A stretch of 64,000 bases of DNA, taken from positions 434,001 to 498,000 of the forward strand of contig NZ_BMTW01000002.1 in the NCBI RefSeq assembly GCF_014649875.1, written 5' to 3'. A program made the position numbers and the translations under genes. The DNA is from Streptomyces rubiginosohelvolus (GTDB taxonomy: Bacteria; Actinomycetota; Actinomycetes; Streptomycetales; Streptomycetaceae). Under the pieces are notes generated by a model, which made no database searches, was not told the origin of the DNA, and saw nothing but the letters and a program-made list of their open reading frames with translations. Of this stretch, positions 26,468 to 36,771 are shown piece after piece (position 1 is the stretch's first letter; each line of letters opens with the position of its first letter).

Positions 26468-26506
26468 AGAGCCGTGACCCGTGATCCCTTCACAGGTCAC
26501 GGCTCT
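26468..26506. terminator. Terminator after ptsH
   Basis: A 12-bp perfect stem (26468-26479 with 26495-26506) extended inside by GTGA/TCAC (26481-26484 with 26490-26493), followed by a TTCCGTTTCC tract. Confidence 0.8.
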
Positions 26507-26613
26507 TCCGTTTCCGGGAATCGGGAAAGACCCGGGAAAGATCCGCACCTTGATAATGCGGGCAGCGTGAAATAGCGCTCCGAAATTACTTCTCTTTGTA
26601 TACGGCGCTTTTG

Positions 26614-27321
26614 TTAATGCCGGACACTCGCCGTGTTTACGCCATGTTGCGAACTTCTCACCGGGGGAACCGGGGCGGCGCGACGCCCCGGGAGATCCGG
26701 GCGGCGGAGCCGGTGCTCGGCGGTGGAGCGTTCCGCGTGCTGGGCGGTGAGCGCCCTCGCCCGTTCCGCGTCGCCGCGCGCCACGGCGTCCACGATCGCG
26801 CCGCGCTCGGCCCAGGATTCGACCGGGCGGGCCGGCTGCTCGACCGCGTACATCCAGGCGATCTTGTGCCGGAGCTGGGTCAGCAGCGCGATGAGCCCGG
26901 GGCTGCCGGAGGCCTGGGCGAGGGTCTCGTGGAACCAGCCGCCCAGCGAGCGCAGATCCTCGCCCTCGCCCCGGCGGGCCCGCTCCTGGCCCAGCCTGAC
27001 CAGACCTCGGAGCACCTTGAGATGGGCTTCGGTACGGCGCTGGGCGGCGCGGGCCGCGCCCAGCGGCTCCAGGAGCATCCGCACCTCCAGAAGGTCGGCG
27101 GCCTCCTGGACGGTGGGCTCGGCGACACAGGCGCCGGCGTGCCTGCGGGTGACCACGAACCCCTCGGACTCCAGCGTGCGCAGCGCCTCGCGGACCGGGA
27201 CGCGGGAGACCCCGTAGCGGCGGGCCAGCAACTCCTCGGTGAGGCGGCTGCCGCGCTCGTAGACACCGGAGACGATGTCGTCACGGATCGCCGTGCATAC
27301 CGAATGCGCGGGAATGCGCAT
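26614..27321 (-). CDS. GntR-family regulator, FadR (FCD) subfamily
   Basis: 235 residues. The N-terminal winged helix (IVSGVYERGSRLTEELLARRYGVSRVPVREALRTLESEGFV) is classical GntR. The all-helical FCD effector domain (LLEVRMLLEPLGAARAAQ, FHETLAQASGSPGLIALL, HAERSTAEHR) would bind a carboxylate ligand via a metal. The C-terminal 25 residues look unstructured. The regulated genes are not evident; it sits convergent to ptsH and downstream of nothing related. An ATG at 27321 gives the usual family length. Confidence 0.88.
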   Translation of the reverse strand: MRIPAHSVCTAIRDDIVSGVYERGSRLTEELLARRYGVSRVPVREALRTLESEGFVVTRRHAGACVAEPTVQEAADLLEVRMLLEPLGAARAAQRRTEAHLKVLRGLVRLGQERARRGEGEDLRSLGGWFHETLAQASGSPGLIALLTQLRHKIAWMYAVEQPARPVESWAERGAIVDAVARGDAERARALTAQHAERSTAEHRLRRPDLPGRRAAPVPPVRSSQHGVNTASVRH

Positions 27322-27446
27322 ATCCGAACCTCCGCCTTGATCCCCGCGAAACGCGGCCGCCCGACGTCTGTTCCGTGACTCTATGACAATCCGCTGGAAT
27401 TTCCGATGGCAGGTCGGAATCCATGGATATCTTCACGCGGGAATTG

Positions 27447-27478
27447 CCGAAGGCCCCGGCGGGCGCCGGGGCCTTCGG
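27447..27478. terminator. Terminator after the M23 peptidase gene
   Basis: A perfect 14-bp stem (27447-27460 with 27465-27478) and 4-nt loop, 24 bp past the M23 peptidase stop on the minus strand. Confidence 0.85.
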
Positions 27479-27501
27479 ACGGTGACTCGCGCGGGGTGGG
27501 G

Positions 27502-28317
27502 TCAGACGTTCAGACCGTGGGAGCGCAGGTAGGCGACGGGGTCCATGTCGGAGCCGTAGTCGGGGGTGGTGCGGGCCTCGAAGTGCAGGTGCGGGCCGGT
27601 GGAGTTGCCGGTGGAACCGGAGAGGCCGATCTGCTGGCCGGAGGAGACGCTCTGGCCGACGGAGACGCCGATCGAGGAGAGGTGGCCGTACTGGGTGTAG
27701 GTGCCGTCCGCCATCCGGAGCACGATGTTGTTGCCGTACGCGCCGCCCCAGCCGGCCTCGACGACCGTGCCGGCGCCGACCGCGACGACGGAACTGCCGG
27801 AGGCGGCCTGGAAGTCCACGCCGGAGTGGCTGCCGGAGGACCAGAGGGAGCCGCCGGTGTTGTAGCCGGTGGTGACGTGGGAGCCGGCGACCGGGAGGTG
27901 GAAGGCGTTCAGCCGGGCGCGCTCGGCGGCGCGGGCGGCGCGGGCCTTTTCCTCGCGGACCTCCTTGGCGCGGGCCTCGGCCTTGCGCTCGGCCTCGGCC
28001 TTCGCCTTGGCCTTGGCGGCCTTCTCGCGGGCCTCGGCGGCTGCCTTGGCCTTCGCCTTCGCGACCGCGTCGGCCTGCCGCTGCTGGGCGTGGGCCTGGG
28101 CGTCGATCTGCTCGGCGAGGGTGGTGTCGAGGGAGATGGCCTGGGTGAGGCCGGTGTCGGCGACCTTGGCGGCCTCGGAGTCCGCGGCGAGGGCCGGGGA
28201 GGACAGCGAGCCGAGGACTCCGGTGGTGGCCAGGGCCGCGATGCCGGCGGCCTGGGCGCTCCGCCGCGTGAGGCGGCTCGGGGCACGGTGCTTCCCGGTG
28301 GCACGGGTGAACGCCAT
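27502..28317 (-). CDS. Secreted M23 (LytM-type) peptidoglycan endopeptidase
   Basis: 271 residues. The N-terminus is a Sec/twin-Arg-like signal (SRLTRRSAQAAGIAALATTGVLGSLSSPALA, cleavage after about residue 44). Residues about 55-140 are an Ala/Lys/Glu-rich coiled coil. The C-terminal LytM domain carries zinc ligands in GSHSGVDF and HLHFE, with the family GxxYGNNIVL segment. It probably cleaves peptide cross-links in the wall during growth or germination. A 5' leader with a cyclic-di-AMP riboswitch controls it, as known for cell-wall hydrolase genes in actinobacteria. Confidence 0.93.
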   Translation of the reverse strand: MAFTRATGKHRAPSRLTRRSAQAAGIAALATTGVLGSLSSPALAADSEAAKVADTGLTQAISLDTTLAEQIDAQAHAQQRQADAVAKAKAKAAAEAREKAAKAKAKAEAERKAEARAKEVREEKARAARAAERARLNAFHLPVAGSHVTTGYNTGGSLWSSGSHSGVDFQAASGSSVVAVGAGTVVEAGWGGAYGNNIVLRMADGTYTQYGHLSSIGVSVGQSVSSGQQIGLSGSTGNSTGPHLHFEARTTPDYGSDMDPVAYLRSHGLNV

Positions 28318-28345
28318 GGAGGGGCTGGTTCCTTTCCTTCCTTCT

Positions 28346-28500
28346 CGCCTACCGGGTTAGCTGACGGGTTCGGAGCAGGAAGGTCTCCTACGGATCCCCG
28401 CGCCGGTTCGCGGCACGGGCCTCCGATTCACCCCAGGGACTGCGTGGGTCCCCGGCTCCCCAGGCTCGCGCCTGACGGGGACTCGGCGATGACTGCCCGG
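28346..28500 (-). promoter_or_regulatory. Cyclic di-AMP riboswitch (ydaO-yuaA class)
   Basis: The leader of the M23 peptidase gene contains the conserved ydaO blocks in order on the minus strand: GAGCCGGGGACCCAC, then GGGGTGAATC, then the closing ACCCGTCAGCTAACCCGGTA followed by GGCG. The aptamer ends about 30 nt before the start codon. In this class c-di-AMP binding turns expression off. Boundaries are approximate because I could not fold it. Confidence 0.88.
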
Positions 28501-28540
28501 CGCCGCGGCTGCGGCATACGGGTGACGGACAGCCGGGCCG

Positions 28541-28570
28541 ACGCTAGGCGGGGCGACTTCCCATCACCAA
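28541..28570 (-). promoter_or_regulatory. Candidate promoter for the riboswitch/M23 transcript
   Basis: On the minus strand TTGGTG (28570-28565), an 18-bp spacer and TAGCGT (28546-28541) resemble a HrdB-type promoter just upstream of the aptamer. This is a consensus match only. Confidence 0.4.
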
Positions 28571-28658
28571 ACGGACAAGGCGATTTGTCGCGCATCCCAC
28601 AGGGCAGACAGGCAACCACTACCCCAAAGGGTGTGAAGCGGACCAAGCAGGCAAAAGC

Positions 28659-28696
28659 ACAGGACCCCGACGAAATCTCTTTCGCCGGGGTCCTGT
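28659..28696. terminator. Terminator after the M16 peptidase operon
   Basis: A 17-bp stem with one A-C mismatch (28659-28675 with 28680-28696) and a 4-nt loop, 48 bp past the stop of the downstream M16 gene. Confidence 0.8.
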
Positions 28697-28743
28697 TCGC
28701 GGCAGTGGTCGCGCGGTGGCGGCCGTGCGCTCCGCAGGCGGTG

Positions 28744-30144
28744 TCAGCCGGTGACGACGGTCACCTCTCCGATACCGAGGGCCTTCACCGGCTCGGCGAT
28801 CCGCGAGGCGTCCCCCACGAGGACCGTGACCAGCCGGTCGACCGGGAAGGCGTTGACCACGGCGGCGGTCGCCTCCACGGTGCCCGTCTCGGCGAGCCGG
28901 GCGTAGAGGTGGGCCTGGTAGTCGTCGGGGAGGTGCTGCTCGACCTGGTCGGCCAGCGTGCTCGCGACGGAGGCGGCGGTCTCGAACTTCAGCGGGGCGA
29001 CGCCCACCAGGTTCTGCACGGCCGTCTCGCGCTCGGCGTCGGTCAGCCCCTCGGCGGCCAGCGTCCGCAGGACCTTCCAGAGGTCGTCCAGGGCCGGTCC
29101 GGTGGACTCGGTGTCCACCGAGCCGCTGATCGCGAGCATCGCCGCGCCGCCCGAGTCGGGGCCGGAGGAGCGCAGCACCTGGGCGAAGGCGCGTACGCCG
29201 TAGGTGTAGCCCTTCTCCTCGCGCAGCACCCGGTCCAGCCGGGAGGTGAGCGTGCCGCCCAGGCAGTACGTGCCGAGCACCTGCGCGGGCCAGACGCGCT
29301 CGTGCCGGTCCGCGCCGATACGGCCGATCAGCAGCTGGGTCTGGACCGCGCCGGGGCGGTCCACGATGACCACGCGGCCGGTGTCGTCCGCGGTGATGGG
29401 CGGCACCGGGCGGGCCTGGGCGGTGTTGCCCGACCAGTCGCCGAGGGTCTCCGCGAGCAGCGCGTCCAGATCGATGTCGGTCAGGTCGCCGACGATCACG
29501 GCCGTCGCGGTGGACGGACGGATGTGGGCGTCGAAGAAGGCGCGCACGGCGGCCTGGTCGATCCGCCGGACCGTCTCCTCGGTGCCCAGGCGCGGGCGGG
29601 ACATCCGGGCGGTGGCCGGGAACAGCTCCTTGGAGAGCTGCTTGGCGGCGCGCCGGGACGGGTTGGCCTGCTCGTGCGGGATCTCGTCGAGGCGGTTGCC
29701 CACCAGGCGCTCGATCTCGCTCTCGGCGAAGGCCGGGGCCCGCAGCGCCTCGGCGACCAGTCCGAGCGCCTTGGCCAGCCGGGAGGCCGGGACCTCCAGG
29801 GAGACCCGGACGCCCGGGTGGTCGGCGTGCGCGTCGAGCGTGGCGCCGCAGCGCTCCAGCTCGGCGGCGAACTCCTCGGCGCTGCGCTTGTCGGTGCCCT
29901 CGGAGAGCGCCCGCGACATGATCGTGGCCACGCCGTCGAGGCCCTCGGGCTCGGCCTCCAGCGGCGCGTCCAGGAAGATCTCCACGGCGACGACCTGCTG
30001 GCCGGGGCGGTGGCAGCGCAGCACGGTCAGCCCGTTGGGCAGAGCGCCGCGCTCGGGTGCCGGGAAGGCCCAGGGGCGGGCCGTGCCGGGCGTGGGCTGC
30101 GGGTGGAACTCCATGGCTACTCCAGTCACGGCGGCGTCGCTCAC
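28744..30144 (-). CDS. M16 peptidase-like protein, non-catalytic (beta-type) subunit
   Basis: 466 residues. It has the M16 fold but no HxxEH zinc motif; the equivalent helix reads IMSRALSEGTDKRSAEEFAAEL. The C-terminal half keeps the Arg/Tyr substrate-binding region GGTLTSRLDRVLREEKGYTYGVRAF. This matches the beta subunit of heterodimeric bacterial M16 proteases. The GTG start overlaps the stop of the catalytic gene by 4 bp (GTGA), so the two are made together. A start at the internal ATG at 30114 is possible. Confidence 0.87.
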   Translation of the reverse strand: MSDAAVTGVAMEFHPQPTPGTARPWAFPAPERGALPNGLTVLRCHRPGQQVVAVEIFLDAPLEAEPEGLDGVATIMSRALSEGTDKRSAEEFAAELERCGATLDAHADHPGVRVSLEVPASRLAKALGLVAEALRAPAFAESEIERLVGNRLDEIPHEQANPSRRAAKQLSKELFPATARMSRPRLGTEETVRRIDQAAVRAFFDAHIRPSTATAVIVGDLTDIDLDALLAETLGDWSGNTAQARPVPPITADDTGRVVIVDRPGAVQTQLLIGRIGADRHERVWPAQVLGTYCLGGTLTSRLDRVLREEKGYTYGVRAFAQVLRSSGPDSGGAAMLAISGSVDTESTGPALDDLWKVLRTLAAEGLTDAERETAVQNLVGVAPLKFETAASVASTLADQVEQHLPDDYQAHLYARLAETGTVEATAAVVNAFPVDRLVTVLVGDASRIAEPVKALGIGEVTVVTG

Positions 30145-31505
30145 TTGGCCGCCCCCTCGTGCGCGTCGGTGCCCTCTTCGCCCTCGGCGGCCTCGTCGGC
30201 CGGCTCGATGGGCTCGTAGACCAGCACGGCCCGGTTGTCGGGGCGCAGGGCCGCCGCGGCCGCCGCGCGCACCTCCTCCGCGGTGACGTCCAGGACGCGG
30301 CCCACGGCGGTCAGGGCGAGCTGCGGGTCGCCGAACAGGACGGCGTAACGGCACAGTTCGTCGGCGCGGCCGGCGACCGTGCCGAGCCGGTCGAGCCACT
30401 CGCGCTCCAACTGCGCCTGGGCCCGCTCCATTTCCTCGGGGGTGGGCCCCTCGGCGGCGAACCGGGCCAGCTCCTCGTCGACGGCGGCCTCGATCGTCTC
30501 CACCTCGACGCCGCCGGACGTCTTCACGTCCAGCCAGCCCAGCGAGGGCGCCCCGGCGAGCCGCAGCAGGCCGAAGCCCGCCGCAACCGCCGTACGGTCG
30601 CGGCGGACCAGGCGGTTGTGCAGCCGGGAGGACTCGCCGCCGCCCAGCACGGTCAGCGCCAGGTCCGCGGCGTCGCAGGCGCGGGTGCCGTCGTGCGGGA
30701 GGCGGTAGGCGGCCATCAGGGCGCGAGCGGGGACCTCCTCGTGGACCACTTCGCGCAGCTGCTCGCCGATGATCTCGGGCAGCGTCCCGTCGCGCGGCGG
30801 CTGCTTGCCGTCGTGCGAAGGGATGGAGCCGAAGTACTTCTCGATCCAGGCGAGGGTCTGCTCGGGATCGATGTCGCCGACCACCGACAGCACCGCGTTG
30901 TTGGGCGCGTAGTACGTACGGAAGAACGCGCGGGCGTCCTCCAGCGTGGCCGCGTCCAGGTCGGCCATGGAGCCGATCGGGGTGTGGTGGTAGGGGTGGC
31001 CCTCGGGGTAGGAGAGGGCGGTCAGCTTCTCGAACGCGGTGCCGTAGGGCACGTTGTCGTAGCGCTGACGGCGCTCGTTCTTGACGACGTCACGCTGGTT
31101 CTCCATGGACTCCTCGTCGAGCGCGGCGAGGAGGGAGCCCATCCGGTCGGCTTCGAGCCACAGGGCGAGCTCCACCTGATGGGTGGGCATGGTCTCGAAG
31201 TAGTTGGTCCGCTCGAAGCTGGTCGTTCCGTTGAGCGAGCCGCCGGCCCCCTGGACGAGCTCGAAGTGACCGTTCCCCTTGACCTGGCCCGAGCCCTGGA
31301 ACATCAGGTGCTCGAAGAGGTGAGCCAGGCCGGTGCGTCCCTTGACCTCGTGGCGCGAACCGACGTCGTACCAGAGGCAGACCGCGGCGACCGGGGTCAG
31401 ATGGTCCTCGGAGAGCACCACACGCAGGCCGTTGGCCAGGCGGTGCTCGGTCGCTGTCAAGCCGCCGGAGCCGGCCTGTGCGGTGGCCGTGTGACCCATG
31501 GGCAT
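30141..31505 (-). CDS. M16 zinc metallopeptidase, catalytic (alpha-type) subunit
   Basis: A 454-residue processing-peptidase-like protease. The inverted zinc motif HxxEH is intact (HLFEH, His62, Glu65, His66), with the distal ligand in the ESMENQRDVVKNERRQR helix. Together with the downstream non-catalytic partner it should form a closed chamber that degrades short or unfolded peptides. No signal peptide is visible, so it is probably cytoplasmic. It is divergent from the topoisomerase A gene with a 292-bp gap. Confidence 0.9.
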   Translation of the reverse strand: MPMGHTATAQAGSGGLTATEHRLANGLRVVLSEDHLTPVAAVCLWYDVGSRHEVKGRTGLAHLFEHLMFQGSGQVKGNGHFELVQGAGGSLNGTTSFERTNYFETMPTHQVELALWLEADRMGSLLAALDEESMENQRDVVKNERRQRYDNVPYGTAFEKLTALSYPEGHPYHHTPIGSMADLDAATLEDARAFFRTYYAPNNAVLSVVGDIDPEQTLAWIEKYFGSIPSHDGKQPPRDGTLPEIIGEQLREVVHEEVPARALMAAYRLPHDGTRACDAADLALTVLGGGESSRLHNRLVRRDRTAVAAGFGLLRLAGAPSLGWLDVKTSGGVEVETIEAAVDEELARFAAEGPTPEEMERAQAQLEREWLDRLGTVAGRADELCRYAVLFGDPQLALTAVGRVLDVTAEEVRAAAAAALRPDNRAVLVYEPIEPADEAAEGEEGTDAHEGAAK

Positions 31506-31797
31506 GTACGTCCCTTCGATCGCGATACTGGACTTCCTGCCAGACCTGCCACTCTAAGCAAGCGCACCGGCACCTGGCGAAGTTCCCGTTCGGTGGATGT
31601 TTCCGTCGATGGTGTCGCGAACACCCTCGACGGCGTGCCGCCCGGGCGGGTTCGGACCGTCCTTCGGACAGGCCTTCGGACGGGTCGAGGTCGGCGTTGT
31701 CAGTGGGGCGGTCCACAATGGACCGCGTCAGCAGCACGTGTTGTCCCGAACAAGCTCAGGTCGCCCGAACAGAATCCGTGAAGGAGTCGCAGCCGCG

Positions 31798-34254
<2,457 letters not shown>

Positions 34255-34293
34255 CCGCTGCCGGACGACGGGGAGCGGCCGCGCGGGCATGAC

Positions 34294-34366
34294 GCCTCCG
34301 TGGCCGCTTTCTGGTTACGCCTCCGCGGCCGCTTCCCGGTTACACCTCTGCGGCCGTTTCCGGTAC
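34294..34366. repeat. Three tandem copies of a 23-25 bp unit across a gene end
   Basis: Units at 34294-34318, 34319-34343 and 34344-34366 share the pattern CCTC-G-GGCCG-TT-C-GGTAC. The middle unit contains the stop codon of the COG0523 gene (34340-34342), so the two outer-lying copies look like duplications of that gene's 3' end. Confidence 0.75.
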
Positions 34367-35482
34367 GTCGACCTCCGCCTCGTCGGCCTCCGCATCCCCT
34401 TCACGGGCGGGCTCCGGTGCGTAGCGGAGCACGCCCCACATGGCACGTTCGATGTCCGGTGCGTCGGGCCCCGGCTCCGCGCGGCAGGCGGCCAGCCCCT
34501 CGTGCAGCGCTGCGGCGTCGATGCCCGCGCCGATCATGACCAGCTGGGTGAGCCGCTGTTCGCCGCGCGCCCACGGCCGGGGCACGAAGCGCAGGAACCG
34601 GCCGACCGCATGCAGCGCGTAGGTGTTGTCGCGGTCCCCCGCGCCGAAGTCGACGAACCCCTTGATCCGGTAGAGCCCTTCGGGCCGGGAGTCGAGGAAG
34701 GCCATGAAGCGGCGCGGGTCCATCGGCACGTCGGCGGTGAAGTCGACGCTCTCGTACGCCGCGTGGAGGTGGTCGGCGTGCCCGTGCCCGTCGCACTCCT
34801 CGTGCTCGTCGCACTCCTCCTGACGCAGCAGGTCCTCGAAGCTCAGCTGCCCCGCCATCTCCTCGCCGTCCGGCCGCAGCGCGGGGTCGAAGAGCAGCTC
34901 GGGGTCGATCCGCCCGTGCTCGGCGGAGATCACGGCGGCGGGGCCGCTCAGCTCCGCGACCGTCGCCCGCAGCCGCTCCCGTTCGGCCTCCCCCACCCGG
35001 TCGGTCTTGTTCAGGACGACGAGGTCGGCGACGGCCAGATGGCGGTCGAGCTCGGGGTGCCGTCGGCGGGTGGCGTCGAACTCCGCCGCGTCGACGACCT
35101 CGACGAGACCCCCGTACAGGATGTGCGGGTTGTCGCTGGCCAGCAGCATGCGGACGAGTTCCTGGGGTTCGGCCAGTCCGCTCGCCTCGATGACGATCAC
35201 GTCCAGCCGGGCGGACGGCCGGGTCAGGGACTCCAGGAAGGTGTCGAGTTCACTCGCGTCCACGGCGCAGCACAGGCAGCCGTTGCCCAGCGAGACCGTC
35301 GAGCCGACCTGCCCCGAGACGGTCATGGCGTCGATCTCGATGGCCCCGAAGTCGTTGACGATCACGCCGATCCGGGTGCCCGCCCGGTTGCGGAGCAGAT
35401 GGTTCAGGAGCGTGGTCTTGCCGGAGCCGAGGAAGCCCGCCAGGACGACGACCGGGATCTGCGGGATACGGGGCGGGGTCAA
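34340..35482 (-). CDS. COG0523 (CobW/G3E) GTPase, predicted metallochaperone
   Basis: 380 residues. Walker A is GFLGSGKTTLLNHLL (16-30), the family metal-binding motif GCLCC is at 68-72, and NKTDRV is present. A loop at 221-240 is very rich in Cys, His, Asp and Glu (EECDEHEECDGHGH), a metal-sensing or storage feature. The C-terminal CobW domain has the FRIKGFVDF-like segment. COG0523 proteins hand zinc, cobalt or other metals to enzymes using GTP. TTG 35482 follows AGGAAGG and lies 23 bp after the citrate synthase stop. Confidence 0.87.
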   Translation of the reverse strand: MTPPRIPQIPVVVLAGFLGSGKTTLLNHLLRNRAGTRIGVIVNDFGAIEIDAMTVSGQVGSTVSLGNGCLCCAVDASELDTFLESLTRPSARLDVIVIEASGLAEPQELVRMLLASDNPHILYGGLVEVVDAAEFDATRRRHPELDRHLAVADLVVLNKTDRVGEAERERLRATVAELSGPAAVISAEHGRIDPELLFDPALRPDGEEMAGQLSFEDLLRQEECDEHEECDGHGHADHLHAAYESVDFTADVPMDPRRFMAFLDSRPEGLYRIKGFVDFGAGDRDNTYALHAVGRFLRFVPRPWARGEQRLTQLVMIGAGIDAAALHEGLAACRAEPGPDAPDIERAMWGVLRYAPEPAREGDAEADEAEVDVPETAAEV

Positions 35483-35505
35483 CGGGAGCCTTCCTGGGAA
35501 CGTCG

Positions 35506-36660
35506 TCAGAGTGCCGGGACCGGCTGCGGCGGGGGTGCGCCGACGTAGCGGGCCGCCGGGCGGATGATCTTCGAGTCCTCCGCCTGCTCCAGGATATTGG
35601 CGCTCCAGCCGATCACCCGCGCCGCACAGAAGGTGGGGGTGAACATCGCGCGCGGCAGCCCGCACAGCTCCATGACCACCCCGGCGTAGAACTCCACGTT
35701 GGTGTGCAGCTCCCGGCCCGGCTTGAGCTCGGCGAGGATCGCCTCGACATGGGCCTCCACCTCGACGGCGAAGTCGACGAGGGGGCCGCCGAAGCTCTGG
35801 GCGATCGACTTGAGCATCCGGGAGCGCGGGTCCTCGGTGCGGTAGACGGGGTGGCCGAAGCCCATGATGCGGCGGCCGGCCAGGACCTGTTCGCGGATCC
35901 AGCCGTCGATCCGGTCGGGGGTGCCGATGGCGTCCAGGGTGTCCAGGGCCCGGCTGGGGGCTCCGCCGTGCAGCGGTCCGGAGAGCGCGCCGACCGCTGC
36001 CACCAGGCAGGCGGCCAGGTCGGCTCCGGTGGAGGCGACGACGCGGGCGGTGAAGGTGGAGGCGTTGAAGCCGTGGTCGACGGTCGAGACGAGGTACTGC
36101 TCGACCGCCCTGGCCTGGTCGGGTCCGGGCTCCGAACCGGTCAGCATGTACAGGTAGTTCGCGGCGTGCGGCAGGTCGGCGCGGGGTGCGACCGGCTCCA
36201 GGCCCTGGCCGAGGCGGTGGAGAGCGGTCAGGATCGTGGGCACGGCCGCGCAGACGGCGAGTGCGTCCTCGCGTCGGCGCCCGGCGTCGATGTCGTACAC
36301 CGGGCGGAAGCCGGCCGAGGCGCCGAGCAGGGAGAGCGCGGTGCGCAGTCCCGCGAGGGGGCCCGAGACGGCGCTCGCGCGGGCGATGGCGGGCAGGGCC
36401 TCGGTCACATCGGCGGGGAGCGTGCGCAGGCTCGCCGTACGGGCGGCGAAGTCGGCGGCCTCGGCCCGGTCGGGCAGCTCCCCGTGGAACATCAGGTACC
36501 ACACGTCCTCGAAGCCGCGGGTCTGCGCCAGCTCGATCGCCGAGTACTGGCGGTAGTGGTAGAAGCCTTCGCGGCCGCGGACGTCACCGAGGGCGGTGTC
36601 GGTGACGACGACACCAGCGAGGCCACGGGGGACGGCGGGGACGACAGGGGTGGTGGTCAT
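35506..36660 (-). CDS. Citrate synthase (second-type)
   Basis: A 384-residue short-form citrate synthase, condensing acetyl-CoA (or propionyl-CoA) with oxaloacetate. Catalytic histidines are His231 (SGPLHGGAPS) and His270 (GFGHPVYRTEDPRS). At the position of the catalytic Asp (NVDFYSG in classical enzymes) it has Glu323 (NVEFYAG). The AMFTPTFCAARVIGWSANILEQ segment is conserved. The ATG at 36660 follows GGAGGAGAG. It is divergent from an HTH-citrate synthase gene with palindromic sites between, and co-transcribed with the COG0523 gene. Confidence 0.9.
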   Translation of the reverse strand: MTTTPVVPAVPRGLAGVVVTDTALGDVRGREGFYHYRQYSAIELAQTRGFEDVWYLMFHGELPDRAEAADFAARTASLRTLPADVTEALPAIARASAVSGPLAGLRTALSLLGASAGFRPVYDIDAGRRREDALAVCAAVPTILTALHRLGQGLEPVAPRADLPHAANYLYMLTGSEPGPDQARAVEQYLVSTVDHGFNASTFTARVVASTGADLAACLVAAVGALSGPLHGGAPSRALDTLDAIGTPDRIDGWIREQVLAGRRIMGFGHPVYRTEDPRSRMLKSIAQSFGGPLVDFAVEVEAHVEAILAELKPGRELHTNVEFYAGVVMELCGLPRAMFTPTFCAARVIGWSANILEQAEDSKIIRPAARYVGAPPPQPVPAL

Positions 36661-36686
36661 GGCTGCTCTCTCCTCCGTGCATGCAA

Positions 36687-36743
36687 CATTGATTCGACTG
36701 TCCATGCTTGACTTGAGATCTGTCAATGTTGATTGAATCAATG
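36687..36743. promoter_or_regulatory. Candidate operator cluster in the divergent citrate synthase promoter
   Basis: An AT-rich island with a perfect 13-bp palindrome TTGATT-G-AATCAA (36729-36741), inverted elements CATTGATTC (36687-36695) and GAATCAATG (36735-36743), and a further TCAATGTTG (36723-36731). The 110-bp gap separates genes for citrate synthase and for an HTH-citrate synthase. Binding by the latter is inferred. Confidence 0.6.
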
Positions 36744-36771
36744 CATGTGCAGAGTGGATACGGTGGTTTCC

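Noticed and set aside
36733-36771. TTG at 36733 as the start of the HTH-citrate synthase gene
   Set aside because: It would put the start codon inside the TTGATT-G-AATCAA palindrome and has no ribosome site. ATG 36772 leads directly into the HTH domain.
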